A DNA stretch of 64,000 nt. Source: DATEPR01 sp036273855. Lineage in GTDB: Bacteria > Actinomycetota > Actinomycetes > Mycobacteriales > Pseudonocardiaceae. Each line of letters opens with the position of its first letter. The stretch's first letter is position 1. The stretch lies in the NCBI GenBank assembly GCA_036273855.1, contig DASUGU010000124.1, positions 62,001-126,000 on the forward strand, read 5' to 3'. Positions 43,154 to 51,215 of the stretch are shown here, piece by piece. The position numbers were made by a program, and so were the translations under genes. The notes under the pieces are model-generated. The model searched no databases, was not told the origin of the DNA, and worked only from the letters and a program-made list of their open reading frames with translations.

Positions 43154-43693
43154 ATGTCGCGAATCGGAAAGCTGCCGATCACCGTCCCCACCGGGGTGGA
43201 CGTGACCATCGAGGGCCAGCAGGTCAGTGTGAAGGGCCCGAAGGGCGCCCTGTCGCACACCCTGGCCGAGCCGATCACCGTGGACCGCGAGGACGACGGC
43301 ACGCTCGCCGTGCGCCGTCCGGACGACGAGCGTCGTAGCCGCGCACTGCACGGTCTGTCCCGCACGCTGGTGGCGAACATGATCGTCGGCGTGACGCAGG
43401 GCTACGAGAAGAAGATGGAGATCTACGGCGTCGGCTACCGCGTCACGGCCAAGGGCCGGGACCTGGAGTTCGCCCTGGGTTACAGCCACCCGGTGCCGGT
43501 CAAGGCGCCCGAGGGCATCACCTTCGCTGTCGAGACGCCCACCCGGTTCTCCGTGTCGGGTATCGACAAGCAGCAGGTCGGTGAGGTCGCCGCCAACATC
43601 CGCAAGCTGCGCAAGCCCGACCCGTACAAGGGCAAGGGCGTGCGGTACGCGGGCGAGAAGATCCGCCGCAAGGTCGGAAAGACGGGTAAGTGA
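43154..43693 (+). CDS. rplF: 50S ribosomal protein L6
   Basis: A 179-residue protein near the factor-binding site. MSRIGKLPITVPTGVDV starts it; the C-terminal PDPYKGKGVRYAGEKIRRKVGKTGK is complete. ATG 43154 is used; the in-frame start at 43034 lies in rpsH. Confidence 0.98.
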   Translation: MSRIGKLPITVPTGVDVTIEGQQVSVKGPKGALSHTLAEPITVDREDDGTLAVRRPDDERRSRALHGLSRTLVANMIVGVTQGYEKKMEIYGVGYRVTAKGRDLEFALGYSHPVPVKAPEGITFAVETPTRFSVSGIDKQQVGEVAANIRKLRKPDPYKGKGVRYAGEKIRRKVGKTGK

Positions 43694-43694
43694 C

Positions 43695-44099
43695 ATGACC
43701 GAGTCGACGAGTACTGCCAAGCGCAAGCCGGTGGGCAAGGACATCTCGACCCGGCGCAGGGTCGCCAAGACCCGCCGTCACTTCCGCCTGCGCAAGAAGA
43801 TCAGCGGCTCGCCCCAGCGGCCCAGGCTGGTGGTCAACCGGTCGTCGCGGCACATCGTCGCGCAACTGGTGGACGACCTGGCCGGGCACACCCTGGCGTC
43901 GGCGTCCAGCCTGGAAGCCGACGTGCGGGCCACGGAGGGCGACAAGAAGGCCAAGGCCGCCAAGGTCGGGTCGCTGCTCGCGGCCAGGGCCAGGACGGCC
44001 GGGATCGACCGGGTGGTGTTCGACCACGGTGGCCACGGCTACCACGGCCGGATCGCCGCGCTGGCCGACGCGGCCCGTGAAGGCGGGCTGGAGTTCTGA
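43695..44099 (+). CDS. rplR: 50S ribosomal protein L18
   Basis: A 134-residue 5S rRNA-binding protein with RLVVNRSSRHIVAQLVDD and the C-terminal VFDHGGHGYHGRIAALADAAREGGL. ATG 43695 lies 1 bp after the L6 stop. Confidence 0.98.
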   Translation: MTESTSTAKRKPVGKDISTRRRVAKTRRHFRLRKKISGSPQRPRLVVNRSSRHIVAQLVDDLAGHTLASASSLEADVRATEGDKKAKAAKVGSLLAARARTAGIDRVVFDHGGHGYHGRIAALADAAREGGLEF

Positions 44100-44130
44100 T
44101 GCACCCGAACATGATTGAGAGGAACGCCTG

Positions 44131-44763
44131 ATGCCGGGACGCACACGGCAGTTCGGCGGCGGCCAGGGCGGTCAGGGTAACGAGCGCGGCGAGCGCCGGG
44201 ACCGCCGGGATCGTCGCGACAGCGGCCGCGGCGGGGCGGCCCAGGAGAAGACCCCGCATCTGGAGCGGGTCGTCGCGATCAACCGCGTGGCCAAGGTGGT
44301 CAAGGGTGGTCGCCGGTTCAGCTTCACCGCTCTGGTGGTCGTCGGTGACGGCGACGGCATGGTCGGTGTCGGCTACGGCAAGGCCAAGGAGGTGCCGGCC
44401 GCCATCGCGAAGGGCGTCGAGGAGGCGAAGAAGAACTTCTTCCGCGTGCCTCGGATCGCCGGCACCATTCCGCACCCGATCCAGGGTGAGGCCGCAGCCG
44501 GTGTGGTGCTGCTCCGTCCGGCCAGCGCCGGTACCGGTGTGATCGCCGGTGGCCCGGTGCGTGCCGTGCTGGAGTGCGCCGGCGTGCACGACGTGCTGAG
44601 CAAGTCGCTGGGTAGCGACAACGCCATCAACATCGTCCACGCGACCGTGGCGGCGTTGAAGAACCTGCAGCGTCCGGAGGAGGTCGCGGCTCGCCGTGGC
44701 CTGCCGCTGGAGGACGTGGCTCCCGCGGCGATGTTGCGGGCCAGGGCCGGACAGGGGGTGTGA
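44131..44763 (+). CDS. rpsE: 30S ribosomal protein S5
   Basis: A 210-residue S5. An N-terminal Gly/Arg/Asp-rich extension (about 40 residues) precedes the core (LERVVAINRVAKVVKGGRRFSF, VGVGYGKAKEVPAA). The spectinomycin loop region is of normal form. rpmD starts 1 bp after the stop. Confidence 0.98.
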   Translation: MPGRTRQFGGGQGGQGNERGERRDRRDRRDSGRGGAAQEKTPHLERVVAINRVAKVVKGGRRFSFTALVVVGDGDGMVGVGYGKAKEVPAAIAKGVEEAKKNFFRVPRIAGTIPHPIQGEAAAGVVLLRPASAGTGVIAGGPVRAVLECAGVHDVLSKSLGSDNAINIVHATVAALKNLQRPEEVAARRGLPLEDVAPAAMLRARAGQGV

Positions 44764-44764
44764 C

Positions 44765-44953
44765 GTGGCTCAGCTGAAGGTGACGCAGGTCCGTAGTGTC
44801 ATCGGTTGCAAGCAGAACCAGCGCGACACGCTGCGCTCGCTCGGCCTGCGCAAGATCCGCCAGTCGGTGGTCCGCGAGGACAAGCCGGAGGTGCTCGGCA
44901 TGATCCACACCGTGCGGCACCTGGTGACCGTGGAGGAGGTGGCGGCGTCATGA
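44765..44953 (+). CDS. rpmD: 50S ribosomal protein L30
   Basis: A 62-residue L30: LKVTQVRSVIGCKQNQRDTLRSLGLRKI is characteristic. GTG start at 44765. The stop overlaps the rplO ATG by 3-4 bp (ATGA). Confidence 0.97.
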   Translation: MAQLKVTQVRSVIGCKQNQRDTLRSLGLRKIRQSVVREDKPEVLGMIHTVRHLVTVEEVAAS

Positions 44954-45393
44954 CGATCAAGGTTCATCACCTGCGGCCGGCCCCGGGCGCGAAGACCGAG
45001 AAGACCCGCGTGGGTCGCGGCGAGGGCTCGAAGGGCAAGACGGCGGGCCGCGGCACGAAGGGCACCAAGGCACGCAAGAACGTGCCGGCGTCCTTCGAGG
45101 GTGGCCAGATGCCGCTGCACATGCGGCTGCCGAAGTTGAAGGGCTTCCGCAACCGTTTCCGGGTGGAGTACCAGGTCGTGAACGTCGGCGACATCGCGGT
45201 GCTGTTCCCGGACGGCGGTGAGGTCGACGTCGACAAGTTGGTGGCCGCGGGCGCCGTCCGCCGCAACCAGCTGGTCAAGGTGCTCGGCAACGGCGACGTC
45301 AACGGCGTCAAGCTGGTCGTGACCGCGGATGCCTTCTCGGGCAGCGCGGTGGAGAAGATCAACGCGGCCGGAGGGTCCACCGCGACGCGGTGA
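44950..45393 (+). CDS. rplO: 50S ribosomal protein L15
   Basis: A 147-residue late-assembly protein. The Gly-rich start LRPAPGAKTEKTRVGRGEGSKGKTAGRG and MRLPKLKGFRNRF are typical. In most bacteria secY follows directly; here an espG gene and three hairpins intervene. Confidence 0.98.
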   Translation: MTIKVHHLRPAPGAKTEKTRVGRGEGSKGKTAGRGTKGTKARKNVPASFEGGQMPLHMRLPKLKGFRNRFRVEYQVVNVGDIAVLFPDGGEVDVDKLVAAGAVRRNQLVKVLGNGDVNGVKLVVTADAFSGSAVEKINAAGGSTATR

Positions 45394-45416
45394 CGTCACG
45401 GTGAACTACCGGCAGC

Positions 45417-45453
45417 ACGAGGGCCGGCGGGAGATCGTCCCGCCGGCCCTCGT
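45417..45453 (+). terminator. Strong hairpin terminator after rplO
   Basis: A perfect 16-bp stem: ACGAGGGCCGGCGGGA (45417-45432) against TCCCGCCGGCCCTCGT (45438-45453), 5-nt loop. It should end the S10-spc transcript. Confidence 0.9.
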
Positions 45454-45465
45454 CGCGTTCGCCGA

Positions 45466-45522
45466 ACCGGCCGTGCCGGGCGGGGCACGGCCGGTATGTT
45501 GTCTCCCGCTGTGGCGGGAGAC
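45466..45522 (+). promoter_or_regulatory. Two further perfect hairpins in the espG leader
   Basis: ACCGGCCGTGCC (45466-45477) pairs with GGCACGGCCGGT (45484-45495); then GTCTCCCGC (45501-45509) pairs with GCGGGAGAC (45514-45522). They follow the rplO terminator in quick order and the last ends 23 bp before the espG start. They may act in termination or in control of espG translation. Confidence 0.55.
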
Positions 45523-45545
45523 GGGCTGGGAGGGAGCGCACGCGC

Positions 45546-46253
45546 ATGCCTGCGGCCACCCTGTCCCGCCCCGAGTTCCAGGCCGTCTGGTCGGCGCTGG
45601 ACCTCGGTGACGTGCCGTTCCCGCTGTCCGGGGTCCGTTCGTCGGTACCGGAGTGGCCGGTCGATCTGGGGACCGCGTTCGCCGGGCTGGCCGAGCGCGG
45701 CCTGGTGGTGGGCGCCCAGCTGCGCGACGAGTTGGTGGACTGCCTGACCGTGCTGGCGCTGCCGGAGCGGTCGGTGGACGCCGTGGGCCGGATCGGCCAT
45801 CAGCTGGCCGCGCTGGCCGCGACCGCCCGCGGTGTGGCCGCCCTGGCCGTGGCCGACGGTGACGAGGTGGTGGTCACGCCGATCCGCGTGGGCAGCCTGG
45901 TCGAGTCGGTGGTGGCGTTGCTACCGGCGGTGTCGGCGGGCCCTGGTGCCGAGGTGGCCGTCCCGGTGGGCGTGGTGCGCCGGTTCCTGGCCGGTGACGA
46001 CACCGGGGTGGTGCCGGGCGACGTGGCGGCGTTGTGCACCCTGGCGGAGACACGGGTGCGGGGCGGTCAATTCGGTGTGAACGTGGCCGATCCCCGGTCC
46101 GGTGAGTTGTTCCGGGGCATTCCGGTGGTGTCGTGGTTCGACACCACGGAGGGTCGTTATCTGATGACGAACGACGGTGACACGCTCACCGTGGCGCCCG
46201 CGGACGCCGCCGTGATAGCCGTTCGGCTGCACGAAGTGCTCGCCTCGGGGTAA
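45546..46253 (+). CDS. espG: ESX secretion-associated protein EspG
   Basis: A 235-residue EspG family protein. In mycobacteria EspG is a cytosolic chaperone that binds PE-PPE substrates and delivers them to the type VII machine. The C-terminal signature is visible: RGGQFGVNV, VVSWFDTTEGRYLM and VTVAPAD-like TLTVAPADAAVIAVRLHEVL. The N-terminal half is Leu/Val/Ala-rich. ATG 45546 follows GGGAGGG. No PE or PPE gene is nearby and the ESX genes are 12 kb away, so its substrate is unknown. Family assignment is from remembered motif pattern. Confidence 0.75.
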   Translation: MPAATLSRPEFQAVWSALDLGDVPFPLSGVRSSVPEWPVDLGTAFAGLAERGLVVGAQLRDELVDCLTVLALPERSVDAVGRIGHQLAALAATARGVAALAVADGDEVVVTPIRVGSLVESVVALLPAVSAGPGAEVAVPVGVVRRFLAGDDTGVVPGDVAALCTLAETRVRGGQFGVNVADPRSGELFRGIPVVSWFDTTEGRYLMTNDGDTLTVAPADAAVIAVRLHEVLASG

Positions 46254-46365
46254 CTTTCCCGATCCGTAACGGCCGGTGCGCTCCGGTGATCGCGGAGCGT
46301 GCTGCTCCGAAGGGGCGCACCGGACAAGGTCCCCGGCCTGGACATGCGGAATCGGTGACTGGCAG

Positions 46366-46394
46366 GTCAACGGCCGGCACCGGCCTGTTAGAGT
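46366..46394 (+). promoter_or_regulatory. Candidate promoter for secY-adk-map
   Basis: GTCAAC (46366-46371) and TAGAGT (46389-46394), 17-bp spacing, about 130 bp before secY. The -10 is good and the -35 weak. The 275-bp gap between espG and secY holds no gene. Confidence 0.45.
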
Positions 46395-46528
46395 CGACAT
46401 CGCGTTGCGTGCCCGCCGGGCCCGACACGTACTGGCCTGTGCCGCAGGCCGCCACCCCGCCGGCCACCGCCGGCCAGGAAAACGAGGGCCAAGCCGCAGT
46501 GCGGCGGGTGCCGCCCAGGAGGTCTCGC

Positions 46529-47836
46529 GTGCTCAGCGCATTCCGCTCGGCTTTCGCGACGCCGGACCTACGCAAGAAGATCCTGTTCACCCTCGGGATC
46601 ATCGTTGTGTATCGGATCGGCGCGACGCTGCCGGCACCAGGCGTGTCGTACAAGAACGTCAACGCCTGCACCAACGGACTCCAGACGAGCGGTGTCTATC
46701 AGCTCATCAACCTGTTCAGCGGTGGTGCGCTGCTCAAGTTGTCGATCTTCGCCCTGGGCATCATGCCCTACATCACGGCGAGCATCATCATCCAGCTCCT
46801 CACCGTGGTCATCCCGCGGTTCGAGCAGCTGAAGAAGGAAGGTCAGTCGGGTCAGAACAAGCTGACCCAGTACACCCGCTACCTGACCATCGGCCTGGCC
46901 ATCCTGCAGTCCACCGGCATCATCGCACTGGCCATCCGTGGCCAGCTGTTCGGCAACTGCCCCGAGCAGGTCATCCCGGACCAGTCGGTGTGGTCGCTGG
47001 TCATCATCGTGGTGTCGATGACCGCCGGTACCGCGATCATCATGTGGCTGGGTGAGATGATCACCGAGCGCGGCGTCGGCAACGGTATGTCGATCCTGAT
47101 GTTCGCCAACATCGCCTCGCGTATCCCCAGCGAGGGCAAGTCGATCCTGGACAACGGTCACGCCCTGGTCTTCACCGTGGTCTGCATCTTCGGCCTGGCG
47201 ATCATCACCAGCGTCGTGTTCATGGAACAGGGTCAACGCCGCATCCCGGTGCAGTACGCGAAACGCATGATCGGCCGCCGGATGTACGGCGGGACATCGA
47301 CCTACCTGCCACTGAAGGTCAACCAGGCGGGCGTCATCCCGGTCATCTTCGCGTCGTCGCTGCTGTACCTGCCCAACCTGGTGGCGAACCTGGTCGGCAA
47401 CGCGAACACACCGTCGGGCTGGCAGCAGTTCATCGCGACGTACCTGACCCAGCAGGACAACTGGGTGTACATCATCGTGTACTTCGCGTTGATCATCTTC
47501 TTCACGTACTTCTACATCACCATCACGTTCAACGTGGACGAGCGTGCCGACGAGATGAAGAAGTTCGGCGGGTTCATCCCTGGTATTCGTCCCGGTCGAC
47601 CCACCGCGGAATACCTGCGCTTCGTGCTCAACCGCATCACGCTCCCCGGCTCCCTCTACCTCGGCATCATCGCGGTGCTGCCGAACTTCTTCCTCGGCCT
47701 GACCGGTCAGGGGCAGAATCAGAACTTCCCGTTCGGTGGTACGGCCGTCCTGATCATGGTCGGTGTCGGCCTTGACACGGTGAAGCAGATCGAGAGCCAG
47801 TTGATGCAGCGCAACTACGAAGGGTTCCTGCGGTAG
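46529..47836 (+). CDS. secY: Preprotein translocase subunit SecY
   Basis: The 435-residue, ten-helix channel of the Sec translocon. Conserved features include GGALLKLSIFALGIMPYITASII, the plug region, and the C5 loop with MKKFGGFIPGIRPGRPT. GTG 46529 follows CAGGAGGT; the in-frame ATG at 46286 would add 81 unrelated residues and is rejected. It shares the operon with adk and map. Confidence 0.97.
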   Translation: MLSAFRSAFATPDLRKKILFTLGIIVVYRIGATLPAPGVSYKNVNACTNGLQTSGVYQLINLFSGGALLKLSIFALGIMPYITASIIIQLLTVVIPRFEQLKKEGQSGQNKLTQYTRYLTIGLAILQSTGIIALAIRGQLFGNCPEQVIPDQSVWSLVIIVVSMTAGTAIIMWLGEMITERGVGNGMSILMFANIASRIPSEGKSILDNGHALVFTVVCIFGLAIITSVVFMEQGQRRIPVQYAKRMIGRRMYGGTSTYLPLKVNQAGVIPVIFASSLLYLPNLVANLVGNANTPSGWQQFIATYLTQQDNWVYIIVYFALIIFFTYFYITITFNVDERADEMKKFGGFIPGIRPGRPTAEYLRFVLNRITLPGSLYLGIIAVLPNFFLGLTGQGQNQNFPFGGTAVLIMVGVGLDTVKQIESQLMQRNYEGFLR

Positions 47837-48387
47837 TGAGACTTGTCCTCGTCGGCCCGCCTGGTGCGGGTAAGGGCACCCAGGCCGCGGTGCTGAGCAA
47901 GAAACTGGGCGTCCCGCACATCTCCACCGGTGATCTGTTCCGCGCGCACATCAGCGAGCAGACCGATCTGGGTCGCGAGGTCAAGCGGTACCTCGACGCC
48001 GGGGACCTGGTCCCGGACGGCGTCACGAACGAGATGGTCCGGCAGCGGCTGACCGAGGAGGACGCCCGGCAGGGTTTCCTGCTGGACGGCTTCCCCCGCA
48101 ACGTCGCCCAGGCCGACGTCCTGGCGAAGATCCTGGCCGGCGACGGCCACGCGCTGGACGCCGTGATCGAGTTCCGGGTGCCGGAGGACGAGCTGGTGCA
48201 CCGGCTGCTGGCCAGGGGCCGCGCCGACGACACCGAGGACGTCATCCGCAACCGGCAGCAGGTCTACCGCAAGGAGACCGCGCCGCTGCTGAACCACTAC
48301 CGGGACATCCTGGTCACGGTCGACGCCATGGGTGACGTCGACGACGTGACCGGTCGCGTGATCGCCGCCCTGCGCGGCAACGCCTGA
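47836..48387 (+). CDS. adk: Adenylate kinase
   Basis: A 183-residue kinase converting ATP + AMP to 2 ADP. P-loop GPPGAGKGT, AMP-site STGDLFRAH and DGFPRN are intact. The LID is the short zinc-free type (RGRADDTEDVIRNR), normal for actinobacteria. GTG 47836 shares one base with the secY stop. Confidence 0.97.
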   Translation: MRLVLVGPPGAGKGTQAAVLSKKLGVPHISTGDLFRAHISEQTDLGREVKRYLDAGDLVPDGVTNEMVRQRLTEEDARQGFLLDGFPRNVAQADVLAKILAGDGHALDAVIEFRVPEDELVHRLLARGRADDTEDVIRNRQQVYRKETAPLLNHYRDILVTVDAMGDVDDVTGRVIAALRGNA

Positions 48388-48403
48388 TCGGCGGGGTGGA
48401 GCG

Positions 48404-49192
48404 GTGTTGCGGCGGGGCAGGGAGATCCAGGTCAAGACGGCCGGCGAACTGGAGGCGATGCGGGCCGCCGGTGTGGTCGTGGCGCGGGCGCTGACGCTGA
48501 TGGTCGAGCAGGCCAAGCCGGGTGTGAGCACCTGGGAACTGGACGAACTGGCCGAGCAGACGATCCGGGCGGCCGGTGCGGTGCCCTCGTTCAAGGGCTA
48601 CCACGGCTTCCCGGCGTCCATCTGCGCATCGGTGAACCAGCAGGTCGTGCACGGCATTCCGGCGCGCGACCAGGTGCTGGCCGACGGCGATCTCATTTCC
48701 ATCGACTGTGGCGCGATCCTGGACGGCTGGCACGGCGACTCGGCGGTCACGGTGGCCATCGGCACGGTCACCGACGCCGATCTCGCGTTGTCCGCCGCCA
48801 CTCGTGCCGCCATGTACGCCGGCATCGAGGCCATGGTGGTCGGCGCCCGCCTGTCCGACATCTCGCACGCCGTCGAGACCGAGGTGCACGAGGCGGAGCG
48901 CCGTGACGACCGGGTCTACGGCATCGTCCCGGACTACGGCGGCCACGGCATCGGCACCGCCATGCACATGGAGCCGTTCCTACCCAACTACGGCAAGCCC
49001 GGCCGTGGTCCCCGGTTGCGGCCCGGCATGGCCCTGGCCGTCGAACCGATGCTCACCCTGGGCGACCCGGACACGGACGAGCTGGACGACGGTTGGACCG
49101 TGGTGACCAGCGACGGCTCCCGTGCCGCGCACTGGGAGCACTCGATCGCGGTGACCGACGACGGCCCGTGGATCCTCACCGACCCCGCATGA
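48404..49192 (+). CDS. map: Methionine aminopeptidase, type I
   Basis: A 262-residue metalloprotease that removes initiator Met. Metal ligands are visible in ISIDCGAILDGWHGDSAVT (two Asp), GGHGIGTAMH (His), VEPMLTLGD (Glu) and WEHSIAVTDDG (Glu). GTG 48404 follows GGGGTGGAG. Its 3' end overlaps a small convergent gene by 17 bp. Confidence 0.96.
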   Translation: MLRRGREIQVKTAGELEAMRAAGVVVARALTLMVEQAKPGVSTWELDELAEQTIRAAGAVPSFKGYHGFPASICASVNQQVVHGIPARDQVLADGDLISIDCGAILDGWHGDSAVTVAIGTVTDADLALSAATRAAMYAGIEAMVVGARLSDISHAVETEVHEAERRDDRVYGIVPDYGGHGIGTAMHMEPFLPNYGKPGRGPRLRPGMALAVEPMLTLGDPDTDELDDGWTVVTSDGSRAAHWEHSIAVTDDGPWILTDPA

Positions 49193-49376
49193 CGGCCTGT
49201 TCGGCCAGCGCCAGCAGCAGGACGTTACCCAGGTTGCGGGCCGCGCGTGCGTCGAGATCGAAGTCGAACCCGTCGTCGCCGCCGAAGTGCAGTTCGACCG
49301 CACCGCTCTCGCACACCGTGTAGTTGATCGCGCAGTCGCCGTCCACTCCGGCCCAGGTCCCGATGCTCAGCCCCAT
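49176..49376 (-). CDS. Small hypothetical protein divergent from the XRE regulator
   Basis: A 66-residue acidic protein of unknown function. It begins MGLSIGTWAG and contains DDGFDFDLDARAARNLGNVLLLAL, which looks like a strand pair followed by a helix. The start at 49376 is chosen over an upstream in-frame start that would run through the regulator's promoter. Small proteins of this kind are often found beside XRE/DUF397 pairs; any joint role is inference. Confidence 0.6.
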   Translation of the reverse strand: MGLSIGTWAGVDGDCAINYTVCESGAVELHFGGDDGFDFDLDARAARNLGNVLLLALAEQAVMRGR

Positions 49377-49458
49377 GTGAGGAACTGTACGATAATGGGC
49401 CTGTAGAACCATACGGAACTCGCTACTCGATCGGGTGAACCGTGCTGAAGGAGTGACC

Positions 49459-50301
49459 GTGGCCGAACGAGGCGACCCGTCCGCCCTACGCTGGCTGATC
49501 GGCGTCGAACTGGCCAACTACCGCAAGCGTTCCGGCCTGACGATGGCCGAGGCGGCAAAGGCCATCGGCTGTTCCCCGGCCAAGGTCGGCCATCTGGAGA
49601 GCGGCCGCAACCAGCAGCAGCCCTCAGACGTGACGGAGCTGATGCGCGGCTACCGGGCGGACCGGTCCGACATCGACCGCCTGGCCTCGCTGGCCGCCAG
49701 CGCCGACCAGCAGACCTGGTGGGCGCCCTGGACCGAGGTGGTCCCCGACTGGCTCCGCACCTTCGTCGGCCTGGAAGGCCTGGCCTCCCATGTCCACGAC
49801 TACTCGACGGCGGTGTTCCCGGCCCTGCTCCAGACCGAGGCGTACTCGCTCGGCGTCACCGTGGGCAACATCCGCGTTCGCCCGGACCACAACGACCGGA
49901 TGGTCGGCCTGCGCATGAACCGCCAGCAGCGGGTGTTCAGCGAGGTCGAACCGCTGTGCCTGACGGCGCTCATCGAGGAGGCCGTGCTGGACCGGCCGAT
50001 CGGCGGTGCGGAGGTCATGCGGCGCCAGCTGGAGTATCTGATCACCATGTCGTCGCGGGACAACGTGGAGATCCGGGTCGTGCCGACGTCGGTCGGCAGG
50101 CACGACGCGTTGATCGGTCCGTTCAACGTCCTGGACTTCCCGCAGGCGCAGTCGATCGGCTATGTCGAGGTGCTCAACGGCGCCCTTTACGTCCAGGATC
50201 AAGATCAGGTAGACGGGTATACTCGGGCGTTGCGGGGCCTGCTGGAAATCGCGCTGTCACCAGCGGATTCCGTGGCCGCCTTCCGGTCCCGAATCGCCTG
50301 A
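49459..50301 (+). CDS. XRE-family HTH regulator with DUF5753 domain
   Basis: A 280-residue regulator. The N-terminal helix-turn-helix reads GLTMAEAAKAIGCSPAKVGHLESGR. From about residue 85 the DUF5753 domain follows, with the usual patterns QTEAYSLGV, RMNRQQRVF and VRVVPTSVGRHDALIGPFNVLDF. These proteins, with a DUF397 partner, are abundant in Streptomyces and relatives and have been called Scr1-type antitoxin-like regulators (BldB/Abaa-like modules). GTG 49459 is chosen because AAGGAG lies 5 bp before it; GTG 49435 is an alternative. DUF397 follows 14 bp later. Confidence 0.88.
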   Translation: MAERGDPSALRWLIGVELANYRKRSGLTMAEAAKAIGCSPAKVGHLESGRNQQQPSDVTELMRGYRADRSDIDRLASLAASADQQTWWAPWTEVVPDWLRTFVGLEGLASHVHDYSTAVFPALLQTEAYSLGVTVGNIRVRPDHNDRMVGLRMNRQQRVFSEVEPLCLTALIEEAVLDRPIGGAEVMRRQLEYLITMSSRDNVEIRVVPTSVGRHDALIGPFNVLDFPQAQSIGYVEVLNGALYVQDQDQVDGYTRALRGLLEIALSPADSVAAFRSRIA

Positions 50302-50315
50302 TCTCCGGAGTTCCC

Positions 50316-50474
50316 ATGATCACGTGGCGCAAGTCCAGGTATTCCGCCCAAGGCAACGGCTGCGTGGAACTGGCCAACACCCGCGACCGCATCCGCGACA
50401 GCAAGAACCCCCACGGCCCGGTCCTGAAGGCCGACATCCCGGCACTGATCGCTCACGTCAAGGCGGCCAAATAA
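50316..50474 (+). CDS. DUF397 protein, partner of the XRE regulator
   Basis: A 52-residue protein with the full DUF397 pattern: WRKSRYSAQGNGCVELA, then RDSKNPHGPVL. ATG 50316 follows CCGGAG. In known pairs the small protein interacts with the upstream XRE/DUF5753 regulator. It meets the convergent PIN-domain gene after 7 bp. Confidence 0.88.
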   Translation: MITWRKSRYSAQGNGCVELANTRDRIRDSKNPHGPVLKADIPALIAHVKAAK

Positions 50475-50481
50475 CCTGACC

Positions 50482-50862
50482 TCACACCGGGACTATCTCG
50501 ACCAGCTTCTCCAGGCCGACGAGATCACTGGCGTTGCGGGTGTACAGCCGAGCGTCGTGGGCATGTGCGGTGGCGGCGATCAGCAGGTCCATGGTGCGGG
50601 CCCCCGGTTTCCGGCCGGCCGCGACGACGGCAGCCGCGAGCTGGCCATAACTCGCCGCCACGGCATCGTCCACCGGCAGGGCATCGAAAGCATGTTGCAT
50701 CGCGCTCAGCCGGCGCAGGCGTTCCGCGCGGGCCACCGGGTCACGGGCGACCAGGACGCCGAAATGCAGCTCCGCCACCGTGGCCGCGCTGACGGCGAGT
50801 TCGCCAGGCAGCCGAGGCACGTCGGCGGCGATGATCACGCTGGTGTCCAGGATCGCTCTCAC
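50482..50862 (-). CDS. vapC: PIN-domain toxin (VapC-like ribonuclease)
   Basis: A 126-residue PIN protein. Acidic metal-binding positions are visible at ILDTSVIIAA (Asp), TVAELHFG (Glu) and ARTMDLLIAATAHAHDA (Asp), with RNASDLVGL at the fourth place. Known VapC toxins cut tRNA or rRNA. GTG 50862 overlaps the antitoxin stop as GTGA; an in-frame GTG at 50874 would give a 16-bp overlap. Length is normal and all key residues are present, so the toxin appears functional. Confidence 0.87.
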   Translation of the reverse strand: MRAILDTSVIIAADVPRLPGELAVSAATVAELHFGVLVARDPVARAERLRRLSAMQHAFDALPVDDAVAASYGQLAAAVVAAGRKPGARTMDLLIAATAHAHDARLYTRNASDLVGLEKLVEIVPV

Positions 50863-51107
50863 GCCGCGGTCCACGGATCGCGCAGTTGCTGGTCAACTCG
50901 ATCCCGGTCGGCAGCCCAGTGCGGATCGGCCGGCCCGTGGAAGATGTCGACGATGTCGTCGTACGTGCGCCACGCGCGCGGCGCGATGGGGACCAGTCTC
51001 GCGCTGGGCCGCCCGGACACCGTGATCGTCACTTCCTCCCCGGCCTCCGCACGGCGAACCAGTTCGGAAGCGTGCTGGCGCAGCTCACGTAGTCCAACGG
51101 TGCCCAC
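50859..51107 (-). CDS. vapB: Phd/YefM-family antitoxin (VapB-like)
   Basis: An 82-residue antitoxin. The N-terminal DNA-binding fold of the Phd type is clear: VGLRELRQHASELVRRAEAGEEVTITVSGRPSARLVPI. The C-terminal part (WRTYDDIVDIFHGPADPHW) should wrap the toxin. GTG 51107 is chosen from the family start; GTG 51110 is equal. A perfect palindrome lies 10 bp upstream, a likely autoregulatory site. Confidence 0.87.
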   Translation of the reverse strand: MGTVGLRELRQHASELVRRAEAGEEVTITVSGRPSARLVPIAPRAWRTYDDIVDIFHGPADPHWAADRDRVDQQLRDPWTAA

Positions 51108-51116
51108 CACCCAAGA

Positions 51117-51132
51117 GTAGCACAAGTGCTAC
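51117..51132. promoter_or_regulatory. Palindrome upstream of the VapBC module
   Basis: GTAGCAC (51117-51123), spacer AA, GTGCTAC (51126-51132): a perfect 7+7 inverted repeat just before the antitoxin start, where toxin-antitoxin complexes of this type bind. Confidence 0.65.
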
Positions 51133-51215
51133 GGAGGAGAGGCAACCCCGCCGGCGACCTATGCGCAGCACCGATATCTGCCCCACAGGGGCCCTTTGGA
51201 TGGCAAGATGCTCAC

